Source: Deltaproteobacteria bacterium
GTDB lineage: Bacteria; Desulfobacterota; Binatia; HRBIN30; JACQVA1
Direction: 5' to 3'
NCBI GenBank assembly: GCA_016178705.1
Contig: JACOST010000027.1
Span: forward strand, 1 to 64,000
DNA: 64,000 bases
Made by a program: the position numbers and the translations under genes. This document shows, piece after piece, positions 10,008 through 18,497 of this stretch (positions are counted from its first letter, which is position 1; each line of letters begins with the position of its first letter). Below the pieces are notes generated by a model, which searched no databases, was not told the DNA's origin, and was given only the letters and a program-made list of their open reading frames with translations.

Positions 10008-10044
10008 AGTAGGTCGGGAGTTCGAATCTCTCCGGGCGCGCTTT
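10008..10044 (+). repeat. attachment-site copy 2 (3' tRNA-Arg fragment without the 5' half)
   Basis: Identical over 37 bases to the 3' end of the tRNA-Arg gene but preceded by unrelated sequence, so it cannot fold as a tRNA. It lies in a 329-base gap after the NHL gene that otherwise shows only a small GC-rich hairpin near 10090-10135. It marks the far end of the putative island, or the scar of one. Confidence 0.75.
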
Positions 10045-10179
10045 CTTCTCTGGAAGGTCGATCACTTTGGCGGTAGTGCCAGCCGCAGCGTTTTTCGCGG
10101 CTAGCAAGCCCGGCGCCCGCCCGCGCTACACGAACCGGCGGCTTGCGCAGTAGGGCAGGGCGCGCGTAGAATCTCGACC

Positions 10180-10530
10180 GTGACAAACAGCCAACAAATC
10201 GGTGTCGAGTTTCGGTTGCCCGCCACGGTTCGGAAAAAGGGCAAGTGGTACGTGTCGTCATGCCAACCGCTCGACGTTCACTCGCAGGGACGCACGCGTG
10301 AAGAAGCTAGGAAGAACCTGGTCGACGCGCTGGTGTTCTTCCTAGAGAGCTGCTTCGAGCGTGGCACTCTCGCCGACGTGCTGCGCGACGCTGGCTTTGT
10401 GCGCGATGCTCGCAAGCCAGCACCGAGGGCGCGAGAGCCCAAGGCGACCGATGCGGTGACGGTTCCGTTGCGGCTCCGGATTCGTGGCCGGATATCATCT
10501 GCGTCTGCGAGTACCGGGGCAGCCGCGTGA
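10180..10530 (+). CDS. HicB-like antitoxin
   Basis: 116 residues from a GTG start. The N-terminal half has the partial RNase-H-like HicB fold: VEFRLPATVRKKGKWYVSSCQPLDVHSQGRTREEARKN is read here as strand-strand-strand followed by an EEARKNLVDALVFFLE helix. The C-terminal 40 residues are basic and low in structure and may act in operator binding, although no clear helix-turn-helix or ribbon-helix-helix can be seen. The stop codon overlaps the start of the next gene by four bases, a usual arrangement for hicBA-type pairs. It lies just outside the tRNA-derived repeat. Confidence 0.7.
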   Translation: MTNSQQIGVEFRLPATVRKKGKWYVSSCQPLDVHSQGRTREEARKNLVDALVFFLESCFERGTLADVLRDAGFVRDARKPAPRAREPKATDAVTVPLRLRIRGRISSASASTGAAA

Positions 10531-10766
10531 GTCGGCTTCGGCCGGTCACGTGGAAGCAACTCCGCTGTGTCTTCGAAGGTGACGGTTTCAAGTTCAGCAA
10601 GCGCAGCCGCGGCGGCACAAGCCACTGGATTGGTGAGAAGCCAGGTGTGGCGCGTCCCATCGTCATCCCTGAGTATGACGAAGTAGGGCTCGACATCATC
10701 AAAGCAAACATGCGTACCGCCAGCATCTCGCGCGAGCGATTCTTGGACCTGCTCCGCCATTGTTGA
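10527..10766 (+). CDS. HicA-like mRNA interferase toxin
   Basis: 79 residues in the double-stranded-RNA-binding fold of HicA. The order is LRCVFEGDGFKFSKRSRGGTSHWI, then PIVIPEYDEVGLDIIKANMRTASISRERFLDLL, described here as two blocks. The SHWI histidine occupies the position of the HicA catalytic histidine. The usual LRxILRxAGIS ending appears as ANMRTASIS. It is a toxin that cleaves mRNA when free, held by the preceding HicB-like protein. The start codon lies within the stop of that gene. Confidence 0.7.
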   Translation: MSRLRPVTWKQLRCVFEGDGFKFSKRSRGGTSHWIGEKPGVARPIVIPEYDEVGLDIIKANMRTASISRERFLDLLRHC

Positions 10767-10891
10767 ATCATTGTTGTGATCCAGAGACCGCAGGGCCGGC
10801 CGCTCCGAGTCCGCAAGGAGCTTTTCAATCGTGATGAGCCGAAAGCGTAGCGCCCGGCTGAACAGCTGGATGGCCCCCAAGAAGCCAAGCC

Positions 10892-11800
10892 ATGATATGG
10901 CGAAGAACCGTTCTCGTTTTGGGGGCCGGAGCGAGTGCAGAGTTTGGTTTCCCGTCCGGCTTCGAACTCCTTAGGCAACTCACATATCCATCACCCGACA
11001 CCCGCAGCAATCCGGTCCTAACCCGATTGGCGGACTGCGGGTATGATCCTTCCACAATCACGCAATTTTCGATGGCGCTGGCGCATTCGGGCAAGACATC
11101 CGTTGATGCGTTTCTTGAGCATCGTCCCGACTTTCTCGAAGTTGGAAAGGCTGCAATCGCGTGTGCGCTCATCCCATGCGAGAGCGATGACCGTCTCTTC
11201 GATCGTTCGAAAGCTGCGCCGAGTTGGTATGACTACCTATACGACAAACTGAACGCCCCCCCGCAGAAGTTCGAAGGTAACCAACTCTCAGTGATCACCT
11301 TCAACTATTACAGGTCGCTCGAACACTACCTCACGACTGCCCTCGTGAATTCATATCGGATCTCTCGCGATGAGGCAGCAGATTTGGTGAGACGCTTTAC
11401 ACCAATTCTTCACGTTCACGGTGAACTTGCTCCTTACGCCCGACTGGACTCACCTGGCCGACCATACGACCCTTCCGCGAACGGTGCCACCGTCCGGTTG
11501 GCGGCCGAATCGATTCGCATCATTCACGAGACAGAGGCTGGGGACGCCTTTCGCGTAGCCATTGAGCGCCTCGGCGCTGCGGAACGAATCCTCTTTCTGG
11601 GCTTTGGGTACCACCCTACGAACCTGGCGCGGTTGAGAGTACGTGACCTTCCCCGGGTACCAGTCTGGGGCACGAGCCGTGGGCTGAGGAAGGCGGAATG
11701 GACTAGCGTCAAGGAGATGTTTGAGAACCACATCGAACTGGATCCCGGCGGTTGCGAGATTCTACCCTATCTCCCCGATACCGTGATGCTCGACAAATGA
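10892..11800 (+). CDS. SIR2-like domain protein (candidate NAD-consuming defence effector)
   Basis: 302 residues. The Rossmann start VLVLGAGASAEFGFPSG carries the GAGAS motif of the SIR2_2-type family. ITFNYYRSLEHYL supplies the conserved Asn (N138) and ILHVHGEL the likely catalytic His (H176). No zinc-binding cysteine quartet is present, which argues against a classical deacetylase. In bacteria such stand-alone SIR2-like proteins often deplete NAD during phage infection; that role is inferred. The C-terminal 80 residues (LFLGFGYHPTNLARL) complete the nucleotide-binding fold. It follows the HicB/HicA-like pair on the same strand. Confidence 0.7.
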   Translation: MIWRRTVLVLGAGASAEFGFPSGFELLRQLTYPSPDTRSNPVLTRLADCGYDPSTITQFSMALAHSGKTSVDAFLEHRPDFLEVGKAAIACALIPCESDDRLFDRSKAAPSWYDYLYDKLNAPPQKFEGNQLSVITFNYYRSLEHYLTTALVNSYRISRDEAADLVRRFTPILHVHGELAPYARLDSPGRPYDPSANGATVRLAAESIRIIHETEAGDAFRVAIERLGAAERILFLGFGYHPTNLARLRVRDLPRVPVWGTSRGLRKAEWTSVKEMFENHIELDPGGCEILPYLPDTVMLDK

Positions 11801-11946
11801 CTCTCTACGCGGCCGATGCGCGGCCGAGCTTGACTCCGCGATTGGTGTCAGTACTGGTGTCAGCCGGTAACTGAGGACCGTGCGCAACGGTTAAAACGCC
11901 ACGGATCGCCGTGTGCCATCAGTTCCAGGAGAGAACAAGAGTAGCG

Positions 11947-13518
11947 ATGGCAGATCGTGACTTCACAGAGCAAGATCTCGTTCAGCTGGCGCGGCGTGGC
12001 GTGAAGATTGACGAAGCGCGACGGCAGCTCGAACTGTTGCGGCACCCTCCACCGTTCATACGTCTCGATCGGCCGTGTACCGCTGGCGACGGGATTCATG
12101 TGCTATCCGCTGCTGATGAGCAGGCTGCCGTGCGGCAGTACGCCGATGCCTGCGGCAGCGGGCGGGTCCTGAAATTCGTACCCGCATCGGGTGCGGCCAG
12201 CCGCATGTTCAGAACGCTGCTGTCGGCGCGCGATCGCGGCGGCGAGGTTCGCCGCGCTGAGACCGCGGCGCGGGCTGCGACGGGTGACGCTGCCGCGCAG
12301 GAGATGCTGGCCTTCATGGACGGCCTGACGCGTTTCGCATTTTGCGAGGACCTGCGCCGAGCGATGACGCGCGATGGGTTGGACCTCGACGCGCTCGATC
12401 GGGCCGGGTGGTTCGACGGGATTCTCGAGTATCTGCTGACACCAAAGGGCCTCGACTACGCGGCGCGACCGAAGGGCCTGCTGCAGTTCCACCGTTACGG
12501 GTCTGATAGTCGCACGCCGTTCGAAGAGCATCTGGTCGAGGCCGCGGCCTATGCTCGCGACCGTGACGGCCGTTGCCGGCTGCACTTTACCGTGTCACCT
12601 CAGCACCGCTCGGGATTCGTGCAACTGCTTGAACGCATCGCGCCGGTCTACGAGCGCGTCCATAACGCCCACTTCGAGGTCGACTTCTCAGCGCAGAAGG
12701 ATTCCACCGATACGATCGCGGCGGAGATCGACGGCCGCCCATTTCGCACGATCGATGGTCAGCTCCTGTTTCGCCCGGGCGGTCATGGTGCACTGATCCA
12801 GAATCTCAACGACCTGCACGGCGATGTGATCTTCATCAAGAACATCGACAATGTCGTGCCCGATCACCTCAAGGCTGACACGATTCACTGGAAGCAAGTG
12901 CTCGGTGGCTACCTGGTGATGATGCAGCAGCGCATCTTCGCGCAGCGTGCCGCCTTGGCGGCCGACGCGAGGAAACCCGATGCGTTCGACGCCGCGATGC
13001 GTTTACTGAAGGAGCTGCACGTCTCGGTGCCGCCGACGCTCGCGGCTAGCGGTGGTGCGGCGTTGCGCGCCTTCCTGATTGAGCAACTCGACCGCCCGCT
13101 GCGGGTGTGCGGCATGGTGCGCAACACCGGCGAACCTGGCGGCGGCCCTTTTTGGGTGCGCGACCGGCGCGGGCAAGTCAGCGTGCAGATCGTCGAGAGC
13201 GCGCAGGTTGATCCCGACTCACTCGAACAACAGGCGATCTTCAGCGAGTCGACCTACTTCAACCCCGTCGACCTGGTGTGCGGCGTGCGCGACTGGCAGG
13301 GCCGGCCGTTCGACCTCACGCGTTGCGTCGACGCTGACGCGGTGTTCATCGCGCGCAAGTCGCAAGATGGCCGCGAGCTCAAGGCGTTGGAGCTGCCAGG
13401 ATTGTGGAACGGGGCGATGGCCCAGTGGACGGCGATCTTCGTCGAGGTTCCGATCACTACCTTCAACCCGGTCAAAACAGTGAATGACCTTTTGCGCTCC
13501 GAGCATCAGCCGGTCTAA
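11947..13518 (+). CDS. DUF4301 family protein, nucleotidyltransferase-like
   Basis: 523 residues, normal for DUF4301, a family without assigned function. The start MADRDFTEQDL matches where homologues begin; an AGGAGAG lies upstream and 12 further codons are open before it. The segment LKFVPASGAASRMFRTLL resembles the GGxGTRM nucleotide-binding loop of sugar nucleotidyltransferases. HGALIQNLNDLHGDVIFIKN followed by IDNVVPDH resembles the HG...NVDN motif of UDP-sugar pyrophosphorylases. The next two genes make dTDP-sugars, which fits a sugar-nucleotide role. Family assignment is firm; the enzymatic role is my inference. Confidence 0.75.
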   Translation: MADRDFTEQDLVQLARRGVKIDEARRQLELLRHPPPFIRLDRPCTAGDGIHVLSAADEQAAVRQYADACGSGRVLKFVPASGAASRMFRTLLSARDRGGEVRRAETAARAATGDAAAQEMLAFMDGLTRFAFCEDLRRAMTRDGLDLDALDRAGWFDGILEYLLTPKGLDYAARPKGLLQFHRYGSDSRTPFEEHLVEAAAYARDRDGRCRLHFTVSPQHRSGFVQLLERIAPVYERVHNAHFEVDFSAQKDSTDTIAAEIDGRPFRTIDGQLLFRPGGHGALIQNLNDLHGDVIFIKNIDNVVPDHLKADTIHWKQVLGGYLVMMQQRIFAQRAALAADARKPDAFDAAMRLLKELHVSVPPTLAASGGAALRAFLIEQLDRPLRVCGMVRNTGEPGGGPFWVRDRRGQVSVQIVESAQVDPDSLEQQAIFSESTYFNPVDLVCGVRDWQGRPFDLTRCVDADAVFIARKSQDGRELKALELPGLWNGAMAQWTAIFVEVPITTFNPVKTVNDLLRSEHQPV

Positions 13519-13561
13519 GCAGCCCGTTGGAAACAACACACTCGGCATCTCACGCACGGAA

Positions 13562-13733
13562 CCCCTCTCCCGCATTGCCAGCGGGAGAGAGCCTGCCCTG
13601 AGCTTGTCGAAGGGGCGAGGGTGAGGGTTTCCTACGCCGGGTCAACAGGCCCGCTCGGCCTTGTGCCACAAGGCCGTCCGATGATGCGGTTCCCTCACCT
13701 CTCTCCTCTCGCGCTAGTATTGCGGGAGAGGAG
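13562..13733. repeat. compound intergenic inverted repeat
   Basis: Fills most of the 307-base gap. A hairpin CTCTCCCGC/GCGGGAGAG opens it, followed by CCTGAGCTTGTCGAAGG and GAGGGTGAGGGTTTCC. The last is mirrored near 13690 by GGTTCCCTCACC and then a second CTCTC...GCGGGAGAG hairpin. The whole can form a large cruciform. No open frame of substance lies here. Confidence 0.7.
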
Positions 13734-13825
13734 GCCTTGGTGGTTCGGTGTTTCTCATGATGGTTTCGCGAGTTTCAAGGGGCTGCTAAGAAAGAACGCC
13801 ACGCCTGGTTGACGAGGAGTTCAGT

Positions 13826-14698
13826 ATGAAGGGCATTGTTCTCGCCGGAGGATCCGGCACTCGGCTGTACCCGCTGACCAAGGCGGTGAGCAAGCAACTC
13901 ATTCCGATCTACGACAAGCCGATGGTGTACTACCCGCTCTCGACGCTGATGCTGGCGGGGATTCGCGAAATCTTGGTGATCACGACGCCGCACGAGCAAG
14001 AGGGATTCCGCCGACTGCTCGGCAACGGCGCTGAGTGGGGACTACGGATCGAATATGCCGCACAGGCGCGACCCGACGGCATCGCGCAGGCGTTTGTGAT
14101 CGGCCGCGAGTTTATCGGGAGTTCGTCCGTAGCCCTCGCACTCGGCGACAACATTTTCTATGGCCACGGCTTTCCGGAGTTCCTGCGGCGCGCGGCCGAG
14201 CGCACCGACGGTGCGACCGTCTTCGGCTACTGGGTGCGCGACCCGGAACGCTACGGCGTGGTCGAGTTCGACGCTCAAGGCCGCGCCGTCGGCTTGGAAG
14301 AGAAGCCGAAGGCGCCACGTTCCGCGTATGCGGTGACGGGGCTGTACTTTTACGACAACCACGTCGTCGAGATCGCCAGCTCGTTGGCGCCATCAGCGCG
14401 CGGCGAGCTGGAGATCACCGACGTGAACATTGCTTACCTCAAGGCCGGCACACTGCACGTCGAAAAGCTCGGCCGCGGCATCGCCTGGCTCGACACGGGC
14501 ACGCATGAAGCGTTGCTGCAGGCGTCGAACTTCATTCAAGCAATCGAGGAACGCCAAGGGCTGAAGGTCGCGTGCGTCGAGGAGATCGCGTACCGCATGG
14601 GCTACATCAGCGCCGCCGACGTCGCGCGCATCGCTAAGACCATGGAGCGCACGGCCTATGGTCAATACTTGCAGCTCATTCTCGAGCAGGAGAGCTGA
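13826..14698 (+). CDS. rfbA: glucose-1-phosphate thymidylyltransferase
   Basis: Makes dTDP-glucose from dTTP and glucose-1-phosphate, the first step towards dTDP-rhamnose and related sugars. The start [18 protein letters not shown] contains the complete nucleotidyltransferase loop. Further signatures are [42 protein letters not shown] and [15 protein letters not shown]. The length of 290 residues is standard. GAGGAG precedes the ATG. rfbC follows after two bases. rfbB and rfbD are not in the window, so the later steps must be encoded elsewhere. Confidence 0.95.
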   Translation: MKGIVLAGGSGTRLYPLTKAVSKQLIPIYDKPMVYYPLSTLMLAGIREILVITTPHEQEGFRRLLGNGAEWGLRIEYAAQARPDGIAQAFVIGREFIGSSSVALALGDNIFYGHGFPEFLRRAAERTDGATVFGYWVRDPERYGVVEFDAQGRAVGLEEKPKAPRSAYAVTGLYFYDNHVVEIASSLAPSARGELEITDVNIAYLKAGTLHVEKLGRGIAWLDTGTHEALLQASNFIQAIEERQGLKVACVEEIAYRMGYISAADVARIAKTMERTAYGQYLQLILEQES

Positions 14699-14700
14699 CG

Positions 14701-15261
14701 ATGCGATTCGTGCGCAGCGAGCTGCCAGAGGTCGTCATCGTCGAGCCGGATGTCTTTCGCGACGATCGCGGATTCTTTCTCGAAACCTATCACGAGGGGA
14801 AGTATCGCGAGGGCGGCATCCCCGGTCCGTTCGTGCAAGACAATCACTCGCGCTCGACCCGCGGCATCTTGCGCGGGATGCATGCGCAGGAGCGGCATCC
14901 GCAAGGCAAGCTGGTGCGAGTGCTACAAGGCGAGATCTTCGATGTCGCGGTGGACATCCGTCGCGGGTCGCCGCGCTTCCGCCGCTGGGTCGGCATCGCT
15001 CTCTCGGCTGACAACTTCCGCCAGGTCTACGTCCCGCCAGGATTCGCTCACGGCTTCTGTGTGCTCAGCGAGATCGCCGAGGTCGAGTACAAATGCACCG
15101 ACCTCTACGATCCATCCGATGAACTCCGCCTGCTGTGGAACGATCCAGACATTGCGATCGAGTGGCCCATCGCCGAACCGCTCGTATCACCGAAGGACGC
15201 GGCGGGTCAGCGGCTGGCTGATCTGATGGATCGGTTGCCGGTTTACTCGGAACGCGGGTAA
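14701..15261 (+). CDS. rfbC: dTDP-4-dehydrorhamnose 3,5-epimerase
   Basis: Epimerises dTDP-4-keto-6-deoxyglucose at C3 and C5. Cupin-fold signatures are intact: [36 protein letters not shown] with the catalytic His, [15 protein letters not shown], and [15 protein letters not shown]. The length of 186 residues is normal. It is separated by two bases from rfbA with a GGAG ribosome-binding site inside the rfbA end, so the two are translated as an operon. Confidence 0.95.
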   Translation: MRFVRSELPEVVIVEPDVFRDDRGFFLETYHEGKYREGGIPGPFVQDNHSRSTRGILRGMHAQERHPQGKLVRVLQGEIFDVAVDIRRGSPRFRRWVGIALSADNFRQVYVPPGFAHGFCVLSEIAEVEYKCTDLYDPSDELRLLWNDPDIAIEWPIAEPLVSPKDAAGQRLADLMDRLPVYSERG

Positions 15262-15286
15262 CGGGTCGGCGAGTGGCTAGCTATTG

Positions 15287-16498
15287 ATGCGTGATCGGCG
15301 ATTGCTGTTCGCGGCGACCTTCTTGCGCGCGTTGGTGACCGGCATGCTGGGCGTGCTGCTGGGCATCTATCTGGCGCAACGCGGTTTCAATCCTGCTGAA
15401 GTTGGCCTCGTGGTCGGTGTCGGGCTCAGTGGCGCGGCGGCCGCGACGTTTGTGGCGACCTGGTGGGGCGATCGGGTTGGGCGGCGGCGGATGCTGATCG
15501 GCGTCGCGACGCTTGGCGCGTGTGGCGCCGTCGGGGTGACGCTCGCATCGGAGATCGCCGTGGTGCTGGCGGCGGCGTTTCTCGGCATGCTGAACGGGAT
15601 GGGACGCGACCGTGGTGCGGCGGTCATGATCGAGCAGGCGATACTGCCGGCAACCACGACCGACGCGCAGCGCACGCGCGCGTTTGCCTGGTACAACGTG
15701 CTGCAAGACATCGGACATGCGCTGGGCGGCATCCTCGCCGGGCTGCCGACGTGGCTGCAGAGCGGTTGGTTGGTGGCGCCGCTGCCCTCGATGCAAACGG
15801 TGTTGGCGATCTATGCCGCGGTCATGGTGGCGGTCGCGTTGCTGTATGTGGGGCTGTCGCCGGCAGTCGAAGCGGCGCAGGGGCAAGGCGCGACGCGCAT
15901 CGCGCCTGCCACGCGTCGCGTGCTGTGGCGGCTCTCTCTGCTGTTCGCGCTCGATGCCGTAGCCGGTGGGTTTCTGACCTCGGCGCTGTTGGCGTTTTTC
16001 TTCTACGAACGATTCGGCGTGAGTGCAGGCGCACTCGGGCTGTTGTTCTTCGGGGCGCGAGTCGCCAACGCGTTCTCGCACTTCGGTGCGGCGTGGTTGG
16101 CGCGCCGCATCGGGTTGGTGAACACGATGGTCTTCACGCACGTGCCGTCGAGTCTGTTGCTGGTCACCGTGCCGTTCGCGCCGACTTTCACCGTGGCGGC
16201 GCTGCTGTTTCTGCTGCGCGAGGGTTTGGTCGAAATGGACGTACCGACGCGACAGTCGTACGTGATGGCGGTGGTGCGCGCGAACGAGCGCACGCTGGCG
16301 TCCGGGGTGACGAACCTGGTGCGTGTCGCGGGCTGGGCCGTGGCGCCGGCCTTCGCGGGGGTGTTGATGCACGGCGGATCACTGGCGGTGCCGCTGTACA
16401 TCGCTGCGGGGATGAAGATCGCATACGACGCGCTGCTCTATGGCGCCTTCCGCTACGTGAAGCCGCCGGAAGAGGTCGAGGCAGGGATGAGTGCATGA
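15287..16498 (+). CDS. MFS transporter (first of a tandem pair)
   Basis: 403 residues and about 12 hydrophobic segments. The loop after TM2, WWGDRVGRRRMLIG, is the major-facilitator motif A, and TM-rich blocks alternate with short polar loops. An in-frame TTG sits one codon before the ATG. The gene follows rfbC within 26 bases. The substrate cannot be read from sequence. The C-terminal half has RQSYVMAVVRANERTLASG, a pattern common in drug or metabolite efflux MFS proteins. Confidence 0.85.
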   Translation: MRDRRLLFAATFLRALVTGMLGVLLGIYLAQRGFNPAEVGLVVGVGLSGAAAATFVATWWGDRVGRRRMLIGVATLGACGAVGVTLASEIAVVLAAAFLGMLNGMGRDRGAAVMIEQAILPATTTDAQRTRAFAWYNVLQDIGHALGGILAGLPTWLQSGWLVAPLPSMQTVLAIYAAVMVAVALLYVGLSPAVEAAQGQGATRIAPATRRVLWRLSLLFALDAVAGGFLTSALLAFFFYERFGVSAGALGLLFFGARVANAFSHFGAAWLARRIGLVNTMVFTHVPSSLLLVTVPFAPTFTVAALLFLLREGLVEMDVPTRQSYVMAVVRANERTLASGVTNLVRVAGWAVAPAFAGVLMHGGSLAVPLYIAAGMKIAYDALLYGAFRYVKPPEEVEAGMSA

Positions 16499-16522
16499 GC
16501 GCGATCGTGTATTGATTGGCGC

Positions 16523-17722
16523 GTGCACAACGCCGCGAGTCCGAGCCCAACGCCCACCGCTGCAGTGACGATCCGCGCAGCGCCGCGGCTGTTTACACTG
16601 CCGCTGCTACTGTGCGCGCTCGGCAACTTCCTGCAAGGCCTGGCGTTCAACCTCTACCTGCACCTGCCGGGTTTCTTGAAGCAACTCGGCGCCGGTGAAG
16701 TGCGGATCGGCGTGATCTTCGGTGTGACGGCGGCGATGGCGATCGTGGTTCGACCGTGGCTCGGGCGCGCGATGGATGAACGCGGGCGGCGCACGATGAT
16801 CCTGGCGGGCGGCGTGCTCAATGTCGCGGTCTGTTTGCTCTACCTCACGGTGCACAGCTTGGGTGTGTGGGTCTACGTGGTTCGGCTTGGCCACGGGATT
16901 GCCGAAGCCACGTTGTTCGCGGCGTTCTTCACGCTGGCGGCGGATCTTGTGCCGGCGGCGCGGCGCACTGAAGGCATCGCTCTGTTCGGCGTATCGGGGA
17001 TGCTGCCGATTTCGCTGGGCGGTCTGCTCGGTGACGTGATCCTGGCGCATGCGGACTACTCGGCGTTGTTCGCGGCGGCCGCGGTACTCGCGGCCGCATC
17101 GTTGCTGGTCTCGCTGCCGTTGCGCGATCAGACTCTGCCGCCGGATGAATTGCCCAGTCGCGGCTTCTTCGCCGCGGTGGTGCAGGGCAACCTGTTGCCG
17201 GTGTGGTTTCTCGGTACGGTCTTCGCGACGGCAATCTCGTCGTACTTCACCTTCGTGAAGACCTTCGTGATGACGGCGGGCATCGGCACGGTCGGGGGGT
17301 TCTTTACCGCGTACGCGTTGAGCGCCACCGTGCTGCGGCTATTCTTCGCGTGGCTGCCGGAGCGCATCGGTGCGAAGCGCGCGTTGCTCGCAGCCCTGGG
17401 CGCGCTCACGCTTGGGTTGGTATTGCTCGCGCACGCGCAGCACGCCGGCGAGATTCTCGTTGCTGGCAGCCTGTGCGGGCTTGGACATGGCTTCGTGTTC
17501 CCGATCTTGTCGTCGTTGGCGGTGGCGCGCGCGCGCCCGGCCGAGCGCGGCGCGGCGCTGTCGGTGTTTACCGCGTTGTTTGATGCGGGCGCGCTGATCG
17601 GTGCCCCGGCAATGGGCGCGATCATCAACCTGAGCAGCTACGCGACGATGTTCGCATCCGCCGCCGCGCTGGTGGTGCTCGGAACGCTGGCGTTCGTTGT
17701 GTGGGATCGCGGAAGCGGGTGA
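16523..17722 (+). CDS. MFS transporter (second of a tandem pair)
   Basis: 399 residues and about 12 membrane segments. Motif A is visible as RPWLGRAMDERGRRTMIL. The N-terminus (GTG start, then Ser/Pro/Thr-rich) is cytoplasmic. Both MFS genes of the pair show a C-terminal helix block with GERGAALSVFTALFD or its counterpart, but they are only distant paralogues. It starts 24 bases after the previous gene, so they are likely co-transcribed. The substrate is unknown. Confidence 0.85.
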   Translation: MHNAASPSPTPTAAVTIRAAPRLFTLPLLLCALGNFLQGLAFNLYLHLPGFLKQLGAGEVRIGVIFGVTAAMAIVVRPWLGRAMDERGRRTMILAGGVLNVAVCLLYLTVHSLGVWVYVVRLGHGIAEATLFAAFFTLAADLVPAARRTEGIALFGVSGMLPISLGGLLGDVILAHADYSALFAAAAVLAAASLLVSLPLRDQTLPPDELPSRGFFAAVVQGNLLPVWFLGTVFATAISSYFTFVKTFVMTAGIGTVGGFFTAYALSATVLRLFFAWLPERIGAKRALLAALGALTLGLVLLAHAQHAGEILVAGSLCGLGHGFVFPILSSLAVARARPAERGAALSVFTALFDAGALIGAPAMGAIINLSSYATMFASAAALVVLGTLAFVVWDRGSG

Positions 17723-17810
17723 GTCGGCGTCCGTTGACTGGGCAATTCTGCTGCGCGTCGGCAAGAGCCTGCTTCGACGCCATCGTCTAGCGACCACGCA
17801 GATCGCTGTG

Positions 17811-17839
17811 TTCAGTTAACACAAAGCGTGTGGTATCAT
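17811..17839 (+). promoter_or_regulatory. possible sigma-70-like promoter
   Basis: TTCAGT and TATCAT are separated by 17 bases ahead of the SnoaL-like gene. The -35 box is weak. If used, transcription would begin within a few bases of the GTG start, giving a near-leaderless message. Confidence 0.3.
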
Positions 17840-17846
17840 CCGCGCC

Positions 17847-18374
17847 GTGGATGCGGGCGAGCAAACCGGCCTAGGCGTCGGCCCTGGTGCCGGCGATGTG
17901 ATGGTGGCGGGCACAACACGCCAAGCGGCGCTGCGTGAACTCATTGATCGTGCGGCTATTCACGATATCCTCCTGCGCTATGCGCGTGGTGTCGATGCGC
18001 GGGAGTTGGAGAGCGTCGCTGCGTTGTTCGTTGCCGGCGCTGCATACAGCGGTCGGCTAGGCATCGGCACAATCGAGACCGCGCTAGCTCGTTTGCGGAT
18101 TAGCCTCGGTCGTTTTCAGCGTACGATGCACGTTGTCGATCATCAACTCATCGAGATCAATGGTGACCGAGCCGACAGCGAGACCTACGCGACTGCCTAC
18201 CATCGCCCTATTGGCAGTGCCCCGACCGATTTCACGGTTGGCGTGCGCTACCTCGACGCGTTGGCCCGGCGCGGCGGCGCGTGGTTGATCACGCGGCGCG
18301 TCGTAGAGATGGAGTGGCAGCGCCATGCGCCGGTCAACACGGTCAGCGAGCAACACAGTGAAACATTTTCTTGA
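17847..18374 (+). CDS. SnoaL-like (NTF2-fold) protein
   Basis: 175 residues. ELIDRAAIHDILLRYARGVD followed by ELESVAALFVAGAAY is the usual start of SnoaL-4 polyketide-cyclase-like proteins. RTMHVVDHQLIEINGDRADS and the closing YLDALARRGGAWLITRR complete the cone-shaped fold. Members act as small isomerases, hydratases or binding proteins; nothing here fixes the substrate. The GTG start could instead be the ATG 18 codons later. It ends one base before an open frame that leads into the lipoprotein gene. Confidence 0.8.
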   Translation: MDAGEQTGLGVGPGAGDVMVAGTTRQAALRELIDRAAIHDILLRYARGVDARELESVAALFVAGAAYSGRLGIGTIETALARLRISLGRFQRTMHVVDHQLIEINGDRADSETYATAYHRPIGSAPTDFTVGVRYLDALARRGGAWLITRRVVEMEWQRHAPVNTVSEQHSETFS

Positions 18375-18497
18375 ATGAGGTGCGCGGCTATGGGCGGATG
18401 GCAGGCGGGTGCGCGGGGACACGGATGGTGGTGCTTGAGTCGGTCGTTGTCTATAAGAGAGTCCGCAACACGACCGCAACAAGCGGGAGGGCATGAC

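Noticed and set aside
10008-10044. Second tRNA-Arg gene
   Set aside because: Only the 3' half is present; there is no D arm, anticodon arm or 5' acceptor strand, so it cannot be functional.
9914-10261. Minus-strand open frame over the tRNA-like repeat, containing GEIRTPDL-type residues
   Set aside because: That peptide is what the complement of a tRNA T-arm encodes when read as protein; the frame has no ribosome-binding site or domain and lies over the att copy and the HicB-like promoter.
12103-12585. Minus-strand frames inside the DUF4301 gene
   Set aside because: No coding signature; the plus strand is continuous with family motifs throughout.
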